DNA of 64,000 nt. It comes from Mesorhizobium onobrychidis. Lineage in GTDB: Bacteria > Pseudomonadota > Alphaproteobacteria > Rhizobiales > Rhizobiaceae. Made by a program: the position numbers and the translations under genes. Where the stretch lies: the NCBI RefSeq assembly GCF_024707545.1, contig NZ_CP062229.1, forward strand, positions 5,127,501-5,191,500, written 5' to 3'. Under the pieces are notes generated by a model. The model ran no database searches and was not told the DNA's origin. It worked only from the letters and a program-made list of their open reading frames with translations. Shown in pieces: positions 1-11,283 of this stretch. Position 1 is the stretch's first letter; every line of letters begins with the position of its first letter.

Positions 1-6
1 GAGCCT

Positions 7-32
7 GGAACCGAAGCCGCGCCTGCCCCGTT
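7..32 (+). promoter_or_regulatory. EcfG-type general stress promoter
   Basis: GGAAC at 7-11 is followed by a 17-base spacer and CGTT at 29-32. This matches the -35/-10 pattern of EcfG (RpoE2-type) general-stress promoters in alphaproteobacteria. It lies about 50 bases upstream of a CsbD-type gene, a family often under that sigma factor. The match is visible in the sequence; the regulation is inferred. Confidence 0.6.
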
Positions 33-83
33 TGTTTTGATGCCCCGTTTTTGGGCGAGTGAACCTAGGCAGGAGATGCGGCC

Positions 84-263
84 ATGGTGAACAGGGATGA
101 GGTTGTGGGCCTAGCCAAGCAGCTCAAAGGTTCGGTGAAGAAGGCCGCCGGCAAGGCCACCGGCAACAGGCGCGTCCAGGCTGAAGGCGCGGCGGATAAG
201 ATCGCCGGCAAAATGCAGAAGGCCTATGGCGACATGAAGGACAAGCTCAGGAAGGTGCTCTGA
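84..263 (+). CDS. CsbD family small stress protein
   Basis: A 59-residue, very hydrophilic, Lys/Ala/Gly-rich protein. Its LKGSVKKAAGKATGN and AEGAADKIAGKMQKAYGD segments match the CsbD fold, a small helical stress protein of unknown biochemical role. The ATG has an AGGAG ribosome-binding site eight bases upstream. An EcfG-like promoter precedes it, consistent with induction in stationary phase or osmotic stress, but that link is inferred. The gene stands alone. Family assignment is good; molecular function is not known. Confidence 0.85.
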   Translation: MVNRDEVVGLAKQLKGSVKKAAGKATGNRRVQAEGAADKIAGKMQKAYGDMKDKLRKVL

Positions 264-337
264 TCCCTGCGCTGCCGTTTCAACGGCGATGAGGAAAGCG
301 GCTTAGGCCGCCTTTTGTTTGCTTTCGGTTGCTGCCG

Positions 338-1468
338 TTACAAGTTCAGGCTCTTGGAGAAAGCGTTGGTGAAGGCGATCTCGCCATGGTCACCGATGGC
401 TTCGCCAAGCACCACGTCCATGCTGTCGCTGGTCACCCGCATCAGCGCGAAGCCGCCCATATAGGCGGCCTTCGGCTTGAACAGATCGAGCCCATCGCTA
501 CGGTAGATCATCGGTGTCTCGTGCTGGTGGCCATGGAAGATGCCGATGGCGTTGTAGCCCTTCAGCGCCGCCAGCAGCGCCTGCCGGTCCGCCTCGCTCC
601 ACCAGTGCGGCGCACCAGTGCCGTCATCGTCGAAGGTTCCTTTGGCGGCATCCCACCGTTCGACCGAGAAAACATCCCAGCCATAGTGCTGGAACAGGAT
701 GACGGGGCGGCCGTCCGCCGCGTGGGCCGCCAAATCCTGCTTCAGCCATGGCAGGCCGGAGACCGCACCGTGGCCGGTGTCGCCGGGAAAACGATGCGTC
801 TGGACGAGATGCAGGCCGCCCCAGTCCCATGAGTAGCAGTCGGTGTCGACATCGTAGTCGGTTACCGGCACCGGCGGCTTGAAGAACACGCCGGCACGAT
901 GGTTGACCTCGACATAATCGCGCATTTCGCGGCGATACCAGTCGACGTGGTTCGGCGGACCGTTCTGGTCGAGATCATGGTTGCCGAGCCCGAGATAGAC
1001 CGGCACATGCACGCGATCGGGGCCGACGCCCTGCTGGTAACGCTGGCTGAACTGGAGCAGCTGCGTGCCTTCGCTGGGCTGGGTGACCTGGCCGCCGCCG
1101 TCGTCGGTCATGTCGCCGCCGACGACGAGGCCGAGCGGCGTGCCGATACGGCTGCCGGCCGAGCGCAGGCCGGTGGCGATGCCGTTGATTTCGGCCGGCC
1201 ACTCCTTCTCGCCAACACCGTTCAACGCGGCGACGCTGCGCAGCAAGGCGGCGTCGGTCTTGCCTTCCTGCTGACAATTGGGGCTCAGCCCGCTGGCCAT
1301 GCGGCAGGCATGGACATCGGCGACGAACAGGAAGGTGGCGTCGACGACCGGAACGCGCTGCCCGGTCTGTCCGAGCGCCGGTCGCGCAAGGGCGCCGGCC
1401 GCAGCAAATCCCGCCGCCTGCGCCAGGAAGCTGCGCCGGGAGAGTGATCCTGCCGAGATGCGATTCAT
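338..1468 (-). CDS. Tat-exported calcineurin-like metallophosphoesterase
   Basis: A 376-residue protein with a twin-arginine signal (SRRSFL at about residues 10-15, then an Ala-rich hydrophobic stretch ending ALG-Q). It should therefore be exported folded to the periplasm. The metal-binding blocks of the calcineurin-like phosphoesterase superfamily appear in order: FVADVHACR, GGDMTDDG, GNHDLDQN, a FQHYGWD histidine, and GIFHGHQHE near the C-terminus. I chose the ATG at 1468 because it places the Tat motif correctly; an upstream in-frame ATG would add 27 non-signal residues. The physiological substrate cannot be read from the sequence. Confidence 0.85.
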   Translation of the reverse strand: MNRISAGSLSRRSFLAQAAGFAAAGALARPALGQTGQRVPVVDATFLFVADVHACRMASGLSPNCQQEGKTDAALLRSVAALNGVGEKEWPAEINGIATGLRSAGSRIGTPLGLVVGGDMTDDGGGQVTQPSEGTQLLQFSQRYQQGVGPDRVHVPVYLGLGNHDLDQNGPPNHVDWYRREMRDYVEVNHRAGVFFKPPVPVTDYDVDTDCYSWDWGGLHLVQTHRFPGDTGHGAVSGLPWLKQDLAAHAADGRPVILFQHYGWDVFSVERWDAAKGTFDDDGTGAPHWWSEADRQALLAALKGYNAIGIFHGHQHETPMIYRSDGLDLFKPKAAYMGGFALMRVTSDSMDVVLGEAIGDHGEIAFTNAFSKSLNL

Positions 1469-1595
1469 GGCGCGAAATTCAGCACAGCCGGCGCCTCTTT
1501 GTCCAGTTCCCTCGAACGGTATGTCGACACGGCCCCGCAGGTCTGGCATTGCTTTCAGTGTCAGGACTCAACTTGCGCGGGCAGACGAGGACGCT

Positions 1596-2183
1596 ATGAA
1601 GACTATATCCATCGGCACGGCACTCACCATCCTGGCGAGCGCCGCTCATGGTGCCGAGTGCGTTGACGCCAAGGCTGCCAAGGCCGGCTTCATTCTCGAA
1701 AGGCCCGGCATCCACAGCGAGTTTCGACCGGCGGCGGCTGGAATGGTGTCGGTTGCCAACGAATACCAATCCCAATCGCCGCAGACGCAGTTTCTGTTCG
1801 GCGGCTTGATCGAGGTGTTTCGCGACAGCGAGACCGGTCAGCTTGCGATGATCCCATTTTCCGATCTCAGAAAGCTGTTTCCGCTCAAGGCCGGGGCGAA
1901 AAGCAAGACCGTGTTCGTCCGCCTCGCAGCAAACAAGCAGCCGAAGGGCACCGAGACGCTCGAGATCAACGTCAAGGGCAAGGAGACCTTCAGCCTGGGC
2001 GACTGCAAATACAATGTGCTCGCCGTCAGGCAGACGATCAAGAACGAGGCCGGCAAGACGCAGGATGAATTCACCGCGCTCTACGCGCCCGACCTGCAGG
2101 CCGTTCTGGCCAGGCGCTATGACGAGGGCACCAACGCCGAAAGCGTGGTCGGCTACGAGGTCATCAAACCGCTGCCGAATTAA
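1596..2183 (+). CDS. Exported hypothetical protein
   Basis: A 195-residue protein starting MKTISIGTALTILASAAHG, a short signal peptide with a likely cut after AHG-A. The mature part is soluble. It has two cysteines, one just after the signal and one in GDCKYNV, about 100 residues apart, which could form a disulfide. The gene is divergent from the phosphoesterase, with 127 bases between the starts. I recognise no domain. The signal and regular composition make it a credible periplasmic protein of unknown function. Confidence 0.7.
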   Translation: MKTISIGTALTILASAAHGAECVDAKAAKAGFILERPGIHSEFRPAAAGMVSVANEYQSQSPQTQFLFGGLIEVFRDSETGQLAMIPFSDLRKLFPLKAGAKSKTVFVRLAANKQPKGTETLEINVKGKETFSLGDCKYNVLAVRQTIKNEAGKTQDEFTALYAPDLQAVLARRYDEGTNAESVVGYEVIKPLPN

Positions 2184-2219
2184 GTCCCGGCAGGGCAGAG
2201 GGCGACTGGCGCTCCGGCA

Positions 2220-2918
2220 TCAAAAGGCTTTGTACTGCCGCAGCACCCTGCGACGTCGCTTCGCAACTGCTTCGCCCTTGGATGACGAAGCTGGGGAAGT
2301 TCCCTGCTCCAGCGCGTTCAGGCAATCGCGCAGCACGCCAGAATCCTGCGCCGTCTTGGCCATCGACATGGCGCCGGAATAGGTGGCGACCGCAAGCGCG
2401 GCGAAGCGTTGCGGATCGGTGTCCTGGTCCCTGCCCGCTTGCTGGTCAGCCCTGACCTTGTCGGCGATCGCCTGGCGCCACGCCGAAAAGATGCCGGCAA
2501 GGGCAGTGCGAAAATCCGGATCGGCGAGCGACAATTCATGCGCCAGGTTGTTGAGCGGGCAGCCGCGCACGAAACCCTGTTGCTCCAGCTCCGCCGCCAC
2601 GGCCTCGAACACGCTGCGCACGCCCACGCGCGCCGAGCCTGCCGCCTGCACCGGCGCGATCCATGTTGCTTCGACGGCCGCGGCGACCCGCTCCTCGATC
2701 ACCGCCAGCGCCAGCGCCTTCTTGGTCGGGAAATGATGATGCAGTGCGCCGCCGGTGACGCCTGCCGCCGCCATCAGGTCGCCGAGGCTGGAAGCGTGGT
2801 AGCCGCGCGCCTGAAACGAGGCTTCGGCGACATCGAGCACGCGTTTGCGCAGGCCTTCCGGGTCGTTGGTGCGTTTCCCGGGCCGCACCTTTGGGCGAGC
2901 GGTCATCTCTGCTGACAT
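2220..2918 (-). CDS. TetR/AcrR family transcriptional repressor
   Basis: A 232-residue regulator. The N-terminal helix-turn-helix is clear: a VLDVAEASFQARGYHASS first helix, then LGDLMAAAGVTGGALHHHF and PTKKALALAVIEE. The C-terminal half carries GCPLNNLAHELS and resembles the LmrA/YxaF-type ligand-binding domain. The start at 2918 is the first ATG after the intergenic operators; ATG 2906 is an alternative. It is divergent from the NIPSNAP gene, and two 24-bp inverted repeats lie between them. It most likely represses both itself and that gene until an unknown, probably electrophilic or aromatic, ligand binds. Confidence 0.88.
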   Translation of the reverse strand: MSAEMTARPKVRPGKRTNDPEGLRKRVLDVAEASFQARGYHASSLGDLMAAAGVTGGALHHHFPTKKALALAVIEERVAAAVEATWIAPVQAAGSARVGVRSVFEAVAAELEQQGFVRGCPLNNLAHELSLADPDFRTALAGIFSAWRQAIADKVRADQQAGRDQDTDPQRFAALAVATYSGAMSMAKTAQDSGVLRDCLNALEQGTSPASSSKGEAVAKRRRRVLRQYKAF

Positions 2919-2935
2919 TTTCACACGATAGCAGA

Positions 2936-2988
2936 TTGACAAAACAGGACAACCGGTCTGTTTTAAAACAGGATGAATACCCTGTTTT
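2936..2988. promoter_or_regulatory. Two abutting 24-bp operators and -35 box
   Basis: Two inverted repeats lie end to end. At 2941-2964, arms AAAACAGG and TCTGTTTT differ from perfect symmetry at one position. At 2965-2988, arms AAAACAGG and CCTGTTTT are perfect. Each spans 24 bases with an 8-base core. A TTGACA box at 2936-2941 touches the first site. The position between a TetR gene and its divergent neighbour makes these its probable operators. Confidence 0.75.
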
Positions 2989-3000
2989 GGAGATCGAGCG

Positions 3001-3771
3001 ATGAACCTGCCCCTGAATGCCCCGTCGAAATCCAGCCTCGACGCCTCGCCGGTCGTCGAGCTCAGGCAGTACACGCTGAAACCCGGCCGGCGGGAGACGC
3101 TGATCGGCATCTTCGACAGTCACCTGATCAAAGGGCAGGAAGCAGCTGACATGACCATCATCGGCCAGTTCTGTAATCTCGACCGGCCTGACATGTTCGT
3201 CTGGCTGCGCGGCTTCGACGGCATGGTCGCGCGGAAAAATGCACTGACCGCCTTCTATGAGGGCCCCGTCTGGGCCGCCTGGCGCGACGCCGCCAACGCC
3301 ACGATGATTTCCTCCGACGACGTGCTGTTGCTGAAACCGGCATGGCCGGGCGCCGGTCTCGATCTGTCGGGATCGCAACGGGCGGCCTTGCCGGGTCGCG
3401 AAAGGCCAAGCAGAGACAATCACTTGTCGGACATTGTTGTCATCAAGATTCATCATTTGCGGCCCGGCGCCGAAGCCGACTTCGCCAGCCGCTTCGAAAC
3501 CGACGCCATTCCCACCCTGGCGGCACTTGGCGCGCGGCCACTTGCTGCGTTTGTCACCGAGCATGCCGAAAACAGCTTTCCCCGCCTGCCGGTGCGATCA
3601 GGCGAAAATGTCTTCATCAGCGTCACGGGTTTCGACAGCACAGACGTCCATGCCCGCCACGAGGCAGTCCTTGCCAGTTCCCCGGAGTGGCAGGCATTGC
3701 AGTCGGGCCTGGCCAGACCGACGGAAACGCTGCGCCTATCTCCAACCTCACGATCGCTGCTTGGTCGGTGA
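3001..3771 (+). CDS. NIPSNAP family protein
   Basis: A 256-residue protein with two ferredoxin-like NIPSNAP repeats. The first begins VVELRQYTLKPGRRETLIG and includes FVWLRGFDGM; the second begins VVIKIHHLRPGAEADFASRF. NIPSNAP proteins are dimeric alpha-beta barrel proteins of uncertain activity, often next to oxidoreductases or regulators of aromatic or electrophile metabolism. The ATG lies 12 bases after the second operator, so a bound TetR would sit on the ribosome-binding region or promoter. Cytoplasmic; no signal peptide. Confidence 0.8.
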   Translation: MNLPLNAPSKSSLDASPVVELRQYTLKPGRRETLIGIFDSHLIKGQEAADMTIIGQFCNLDRPDMFVWLRGFDGMVARKNALTAFYEGPVWAAWRDAANATMISSDDVLLLKPAWPGAGLDLSGSQRAALPGRERPSRDNHLSDIVVIKIHHLRPGAEADFASRFETDAIPTLAALGARPLAAFVTEHAENSFPRLPVRSGENVFISVTGFDSTDVHARHEAVLASSPEWQALQSGLARPTETLRLSPTSRSLLGR

Positions 3772-3780
3772 GAGAGGAGC

Positions 3781-3927
3781 CTCTTCCTCCTCCCCTTGTG
3801 GGAGAAGGTGGCCGAGCGAAGCTCGGTCGGATGAGGGGTGTTCCAGCTTGGCACCGACGGCGCTCCGTCCAACACGGCTCGGCGCTACGCGCCGATCCAC
3901 CTTCTCCCACAAGGGGAGAAGGAAGAG
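3781..3927. repeat. RIME-like inverted-repeat intergenic element
   Basis: The arms at 3781-3811 and 3897-3927 are 31 bases each with one mismatch, and include CTCCCCTTGTGGGAGAAGG. A short inner hairpin (CCGAGCGAAGCTCGG) sits next to the left arm. The same core recurs near 34433 and 44460, so this is a dispersed rhizobial palindromic element in the gap before fumC. Confidence 0.8.
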
Positions 3928-4030
3928 ACGTTCCTTCAACCGATTTGCATTCTTGCCGCCCGCAATCTCCGCTTGAAGCCATTTGTGCAACGCGATACGC
4001 CGGTGCGAATTCGACAGATCGGAGAGACAT

Positions 4031-5428
4031 GTGAGCGCGCCAGAGACCAGAACCGAAACCGACACGTTCGGTCCCATCGAGGTCGCCGCCGACCGTTACT
4101 GGGGCGCGCAGGCGCAGCGTTCGCTGGGCAATTTCAAAATCGGCTGGGAAAAGCAGCCGGCGTCGATCGTTCGCGCGCTTGGCATCGTCAAGCGGGCGGC
4201 GGCCGAAACCAATATGGAGCTGAAGCGGCTTGACCCGGCTATCGGCAAGGCGATCATCGAAGCCTCTCAGGAGGTCATCGACGGCAAGCTCGACGATCAT
4301 TTTCCGCTGGTCGTCTGGCAGACCGGCTCGGGCACGCAATCCAACATGAACGCCAACGAGGTGATCTCCAACCGGGCGATCGAGCTGCTGGGCGGCGTCA
4401 TGGGGTCGAAGAAACCGGTGCACCCCAACGACCACGTCAATATGAGCCAGTCGTCGAACGACACCTATCCGACGGCGATGCACATCGCCTGCGCCGAGCG
4501 AATCGTGCACGACCTGTTGCCGGCGCTCAGGCATTTGCACGCCGCGCTGGAGGCCAAGACCAAAGCTTTCGCCCACATCATCAAGATCGGCCGCACCCAC
4601 ACGCAGGACGCGACGCCCCTCACCCTTGGCCAGGAATTCTCAGGCTATGCCGCGCAGGTCGCCTCCTCGATCAAACGCATCGAGATGACGCTGCCCGGCC
4701 TGCAGGAACTGGCGCAAGGCGGCACGGCCGTCGGCACCGGCCTCAACGCGCCGATCGGCTTTGCCGAGAGAGTGGCGGATCGCATCGCCGCGATCACCGG
4801 CATCGGCTTCGTCACCGCGCCGAACAAGTTCGAGGCGCTGGCGGCCCATGATTCCATGGTGTTCTCGCATGGAGCCATCAACGCTTGCGCTGCCGCCCTG
4901 TTCAAGATTGCGAACGACATTCGTCTGCTCGGCTCCGGCCCGCGTTCGGGCCTCGGCGAATTGTCGCTGCCGGAAAACGAGCCGGGTTCATCGATCATGC
5001 CGGGCAAGGTCAACCCCACCCAGTGCGAGGCGTTGACGCAGGTCTGCATCCAGGTGTTCGGCAACAATGCGGCTGTGACCTTCGCCGGCAGCCAGGGCCA
5101 TTTCGAGCTCAACGTCTACAACCCGCTGATGGCCTATAATTTCCTGCAGTCGGTGCAGCTGCTCGCCGACGCCTCCATTTCCTTCACCGACAATTGCGTC
5201 GTCGGCATCGAGGCGCGGGAAGACAATATCAAGGCCGCCCTCGACCGTTCGCTGATGCTGGTGACGGCACTGGCGCCGACCATCGGCTACGACAATGCCG
5301 CCAAGATCGCCAAGACCGCGCACAAGAACGGTACGACTTTGCGCGAGGAAGCGCTGGCCACCGGGCTGGTCAGCGAAGCCGACTACGACCGCCTGGTACG
5401 GCCGGAGGACATGACGCATCCGGGATGA
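4031..5428 (+). CDS. fumC: Class II fumarate hydratase
   Basis: Fumarase C converts fumarate to L-malate in the TCA cycle. It is an iron-independent cytosolic tetramer. The 465-residue length fits the family (about 463-467). The superfamily signature [13 protein letters not shown] is present, with [13 protein letters not shown] and the [11 protein letters not shown] active-site block upstream. I chose GTG 4031 because GGAGAG lies a few bases upstream and the following residues match the usual FumC N-terminus; the in-frame ATG at 3983 would add 16 atypical residues. It is monocistronic and follows a palindromic repeat. Confidence 0.95.
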   Translation: MSAPETRTETDTFGPIEVAADRYWGAQAQRSLGNFKIGWEKQPASIVRALGIVKRAAAETNMELKRLDPAIGKAIIEASQEVIDGKLDDHFPLVVWQTGSGTQSNMNANEVISNRAIELLGGVMGSKKPVHPNDHVNMSQSSNDTYPTAMHIACAERIVHDLLPALRHLHAALEAKTKAFAHIIKIGRTHTQDATPLTLGQEFSGYAAQVASSIKRIEMTLPGLQELAQGGTAVGTGLNAPIGFAERVADRIAAITGIGFVTAPNKFEALAAHDSMVFSHGAINACAAALFKIANDIRLLGSGPRSGLGELSLPENEPGSSIMPGKVNPTQCEALTQVCIQVFGNNAAVTFAGSQGHFELNVYNPLMAYNFLQSVQLLADASISFTDNCVVGIEAREDNIKAALDRSLMLVTALAPTIGYDNAAKIAKTAHKNGTTLREEALATGLVSEADYDRLVRPEDMTHPG

Positions 5429-5469
5429 TCTTGCGCTGATCGCAAAAACGTTACCGCGGTGAACGATCT

Positions 5470-5495
5470 GTAACCAAATCCGCATCTTTGGTGAA
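5470..5495 (+). promoter_or_regulatory. Possible ECF-sigma promoter upstream of DoxX
   Basis: GTAACC at 5470-5475, then 16 bases and TGAA at 5492-5495. It differs from the stronger GTAACG-N16-CGAA element upstream of the bufferin operon at one base in each box. It lies 58 bases before the DoxX start. A single weak match; the link is an inference. Confidence 0.35.
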
Positions 5496-5552
5496 CAGTC
5501 GACCTGATCTATCTGGGGGAGACACCACAACCCCTTCCGGAGAGAGCCCACC

Positions 5553-5975
5553 ATGTCCACCAACACATCCGTTGCCGGTTCCGGCACTGTTTCCAACGCC
5601 TCGGCCACCATACTGCTTGGCCGCGTCCTGCTTTCAGTCATCTTCGTGCTTTCCGGTTTCGGCAAGCTCACTGCGATCGCCGGCACCGCCGGTTACTTCG
5701 GCAGCATGGGCCTGCCGATGCCGACCGTAACCGCGATTGTCGTCGGCCTGATCGAGCTGCTCGGCGGTCTTGCCATCCTCATCGGCTTTCAGACCCGGAT
5801 CACCGCCTGGGTGCTGGCAATCTTCACCGTCGCCACGGGACTGGTCGCCCACACCGGCTGGGCCGATCAGATGCAGATGATCAGCTTCATGAAGAACCTG
5901 GCGATTGCCGGCGGCTTCCTCGTGCTGGCTTCCTCGGGCGCCGGCGCCTATTCGGTCGACGCCAAGCGCGGCTGA
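5553..5975 (+). CDS. DoxX family membrane protein (copy 1)
   Basis: A 140-residue inner-membrane protein with four predicted transmembrane helices: ILLGRVLLSVIFVLSGFGKL, an IVVGLIELLGGLAILIG segment, WVLAIFTVATGLVAH, and a C-terminal NLAIAGGFLVLASSGAG helix. This is the compact DoxX/DoxD-like fold, linked in other bacteria to thiol and redox homeostasis. AGAGAG precedes the ATG. It is followed by a strong hairpin and then by a second DoxX gene with the same helix pattern, so the two are paralogues from an old tandem duplication. Confidence 0.85.
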   Translation: MSTNTSVAGSGTVSNASATILLGRVLLSVIFVLSGFGKLTAIAGTAGYFGSMGLPMPTVTAIVVGLIELLGGLAILIGFQTRITAWVLAIFTVATGLVAHTGWADQMQMISFMKNLAIAGGFLVLASSGAGAYSVDAKRG

Positions 5976-6001
5976 AGCGGTCCAGGAACGATTTGCACCA
6001 A

Positions 6002-6030
6002 GGGGCGCGGAATTTTCCGCGTCCCTTTTT
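6002..6030 (+). terminator. Rho-independent terminator after DoxX
   Basis: GGGGCGCGGAA (6002-6012) pairs with TTCCGCGTCCC (6015-6025) with one G-T pair, followed directly by five T at 6026-6030. It sits 27 bases after the DoxX stop. Confidence 0.8.
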
Positions 6031-6146
6031 CGTTGTCAGTCTACCAGACTTTCGATTCGCCGGGCCGAGTGGCCTGGCTCGAATTTCTGCTAAGATCGAG
6101 ACGTCGGAGTGAAGCCAACCGGCCTGGCCGACCTCGGAGGTGACCA

Positions 6147-6560
6147 ATGCCCCGCAATGCGCTGCTGCTGCTTTCCCGTCTTCTGCTCGCCGCCCTATTC
6201 GTTCCGTCCGGCTTTCACGCGCTTACCGACGTTGCCGGCACATCAGGCTATTTTGCCGGTCTCGGCCTGCCGCTGCCGACGCTCACAGCCTGGGCGACTG
6301 GCCTGTTCGAGCTGATCGCTGGACTGCTCATCCTCGTTGGCCTCAAGACGCAGATCGTGGCACTCCTGCTTGCCGCTTTCTGCATTGCGGCAGCCTTCAT
6401 CGGCCATTATGGCCAGGGCGGCGACGATCCGACGCTGGCCTTCATGCATTCACAGATGCTGATGAAGGACATTGCCATCGCTGGCGGTTTTCTGGCGTTG
6501 GCAATGGCAGGCGCCGGGGCATACTCCACCGACGGCCGAATGATTGTAGGCCGCGCCTGA
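6147..6560 (+). CDS. DoxX family membrane protein (copy 2)
   Basis: A 137-residue paralogue of the preceding DoxX protein. It shares the LLLSRLLLAALFVPSGFHAL first helix, the SGYFAGLGLPLPTLTAWATG region and the terminal DIAIAGGFLALAMAGAGAYS helix. Four transmembrane segments are expected. CGGAGGTG lies eight bases before the ATG. A terminator separates it from copy 1 and it lacks the GTAACC-type element seen there, so it is probably expressed independently. Confidence 0.85.
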   Translation: MPRNALLLLSRLLLAALFVPSGFHALTDVAGTSGYFAGLGLPLPTLTAWATGLFELIAGLLILVGLKTQIVALLLAAFCIAAAFIGHYGQGGDDPTLAFMHSQMLMKDIAIAGGFLALAMAGAGAYSTDGRMIVGRA

Positions 6561-6576
6561 GGCGGCCAGCACCGGT

Positions 6577-7184
6577 TTATTTGGTGTCCAGGAAGACGAA
6601 CTTTGCGAGACGGCTTACATTGATAGGCCGCGAGGCAAAACTGCCATATCCCATCCGCCCTACCCCCACATACAGACAAAGCTGCTGTTTCTTAACCGCC
6701 ACTGCGACCCACTCGTATCCAAATTCATCTGTAGTTTCGAAGGTTGCTGTCTATGGCGACGTACACATAGCCATCTGACTGGATCAGTTCTTGTCTCTTC
6801 AAGTATGGTAACAGATCGGCCCGACCCAAAATGGGCTTGATCGATCCGCCAATGGTCTGAGGAAAGAGCTTGGTCAATACCTCTTGAACATGGCTCGAGC
6901 CTTGAAAACAAATCGCTCTTCGACAGCGATTTCATAAATTTGAGAACGTCCGTGCTTGGCTTGAATACAAAGTAATTTATGCGCGCCCCGTTCTGGGGTG
7001 TTCTCAACATCCTATGAAAATTGAAGGGCGTTCTGACGCCCGACCCTTTGGGATAATGTCGGTCCAGGTCGAATGTCCCCTTGGCCACGACGGACAGAGT
7101 GTAAAGCGTCTGGGCATTGGCGGTGCCCGCGAAGAGGACGAAGATCGCCGCAACCAACAGCTGAAGAACGTGCCTGGATTTCAC
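6577..7184 (-). pseudogene. Exported hypothetical protein, two frameshifts
   Basis: The GTG start at 7184 follows AGAGAGGAAAG. It opens a signal peptide (VKSRHVLQLLVAAIFVLFAG, TANAQ cut site). Reading is regular to SKSDLFSRLE near 6897. It then continues in another frame as HVQEVLTKLFPQTIGG and GYVYVAIDSN, and shifts again near 6740 to FETTDEFGYEWVAVAVKKQQ and SRLAKFVFLDTK before TAA at 6577-6579. Each shift is one extra base. The downstream segments have protein-like composition, so the ancestral gene encoded about 200 residues. Family unknown. Either recent inactivation or sequence errors would explain it. Confidence 0.7.
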
Positions 7185-7229
7185 GGCCTTTCCTCTCTTT
7201 CCTCTGTCGCGACGCGACAGCGCGGGCAC

Positions 7230-8764
7230 CTATTTCACCGAACCGCTAGACCCGCCCTCGACCGCCAGCACCAGCCGGCGGTTGGTGACCCTTGCCAGCT
7301 GTGCCAGCCGGCCGGCCGGCCGCTCGCCGTAAAGGTCGGCCAGCGACGCCGGCAGCACCAGCGCCAGCACGCCATTGCCGCGCCTCTCCCATTTCAGTCG
7401 CGGCATGACGCCCGGCATCGCCGCCGTCAACAGGTAGACGACGCGCATCACCGCGGCCAGCACGCGGGCGCGCTCGATATAACGCGGCGTTGCCAGTGCC
7501 TTGATTTCCGGCGCAATCGATTCGTTGAAGATGCCCTCATGACGGTAGGCGTTGGCCAGCGCCAGGAAGGCGCGGCCGGGATGGTCGACGCCGATGAAGG
7601 AGGCGTGGGCAATGATGTTGAGCGACTGCTTGCCGCGATATTCGGGATGCGCGCGCCAGCCGATGTCGGCAAGCAGACAGGCGGCCTGGCGGTAACGCGC
7701 CTCGTCGACGGTCTCCTCGATGCCGAAGGCGGCGAAGGTGTTGCCCGTCCACTCGACAAGCTCATGCGCGTGGGTGACCGAGCGCGAACGCAGCCGCGCG
7801 AGTTCCTCCGAGGCCGAGATCAGCGGATCTGCCTTCTGCTCGGCTTTGTCGAGCAGTGAATAAAGAAAGCCCTCGCGCACGCCCAGCGCCGAGACGATGA
7901 TCTTGGACGGCTGCATCGCCGCCATGATCTCCTGCAGCACGATGGCGCCATAAGGCAGCAGCGAGCGGCGGTTCTTTGAGACGCCCTCGATACCCCTTAC
8001 CTTCTCGATCTCGCCCTTGGCGACCTGCTTGAGGAAGTTCGCAGCGCTGTCGATGCCGATCTCGTAATGATGCATGACGCTCAGCGGATAGCCGGTCATT
8101 TCCATGTACAGCCGGGCGAGGTTTCGCCAGGTGCCGCCGACCGCATAGAATGGCCTGCCCTGCCCGCCTTTCAGGAGCTTTGCCTTCGCGAGCTCGTCGC
8201 GCGCTATCTTTCCCGCCTGGGCCAGTGAGTTCTTGGCCATGTCCTGCAGGCGCAGGCCGCCCAGCGGCAGCGTGATGCCGTCGCCGATTGCCTCGCCATC
8301 GACGTCGACCAGCTCGAGGCTGCCGCCACCGAGGTCGCCGGCGATGCCGTCGGCCGGATGGAAGCCGGAAATGACGCCAAGCGCGGAATAATGGGCTTCC
8401 TGGCGCCCGCTCAGCACCTGGACCTCGGTCTTGAGTACATCTTCGGCGCGGTGGATGAAATCGGGGCCGTTGACCGCCTCGCGGGCGGCGGCGGTCGCCA
8501 GCACATACATACGATCGGCGCCGGCCTGCTCCGACAGCGCTCGGAAACGCCGGAATTCTTCCATCGAGCGGGTCACAGCCTCGGGGTCGAGCCTTCCGGT
8601 CGAAACGATGCCGCGACCGAGGCCGGCCAGCATCTTTTCGTTGAACAGCGTGGTCGGCGAGCGCGCCAGCCCCTCATAGACGACAAGACGGATCGAGTTC
8701 GACCCGATGTCGATGATGGACAGCGGTCGGCGGTCCTGAAGCCGGCCCTGGGACGTTGAAATCA

Positions 8765-8765
<1 letters not shown>
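7230..8765 (-). CDS. ppx: Exopolyphosphatase (Ppx/GppA family)
   Basis: A 511-residue enzyme releasing phosphate from polyphosphate chain ends. The ASKHA phosphate-1 loop IDIGSNSIRLVVYEG lies near the N-terminus and GDLGGGSLELV follows. The C-terminal half is the HD-like helical domain found in long Ppx proteins (ADIGWRAHPEYRGK and nearby). Its ATG overlaps the ppk stop by one base (TGATG), so the two are translationally coupled. The pair makes and degrades polyphosphate from one transcript, which couples Pi storage and release. Confidence 0.92.
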
Positions 8766-10966
<2,201 letters not shown>

Positions 10967-10995
10967 GGTTCCTGCTCGTTTCGCACCCGCTGGCC

Positions 10996-11260
10996 ACAGC
11001 GTCGCGCGTCTTTGCGGACGCGCAAAGGACGCTCCCACCACTTAAGCTACGCATGATCCCCAGCAAAACCGAATTCGGTTTTCGGACCATGCCTTAACCG
11101 GCTTAGCTTATCCTGTGACAGGCTTTTACGACAGTTTGATTTCATCGATCTTGCAAAGAGACAGCTTATGATCCAGATGCAATCCAGGTACAGCGCGGCG
11201 CGTCCTTTGGACGCGCAAAGGATGCGGTGGAATTTTGATTTTGCGCATGATCCGGGGTCA
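10996..11260. repeat. Rhizobial intergenic repeat pair
   Basis: Two related palindromic units, at 11000-11032 and 11191-11225, share the GACGCGCAAAGGA core. They flank a GAATTCGGTTTTCGGACCATG segment and a GCGCATGATCCGG segment. Similar text recurs at 40640-40835. This fills the gap between ppk and the zinc-finger gene; no gene is seen in it. Confidence 0.65.
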
Positions 11261-11283
11261 TGCGGCAAATGTAGGAGACGACG

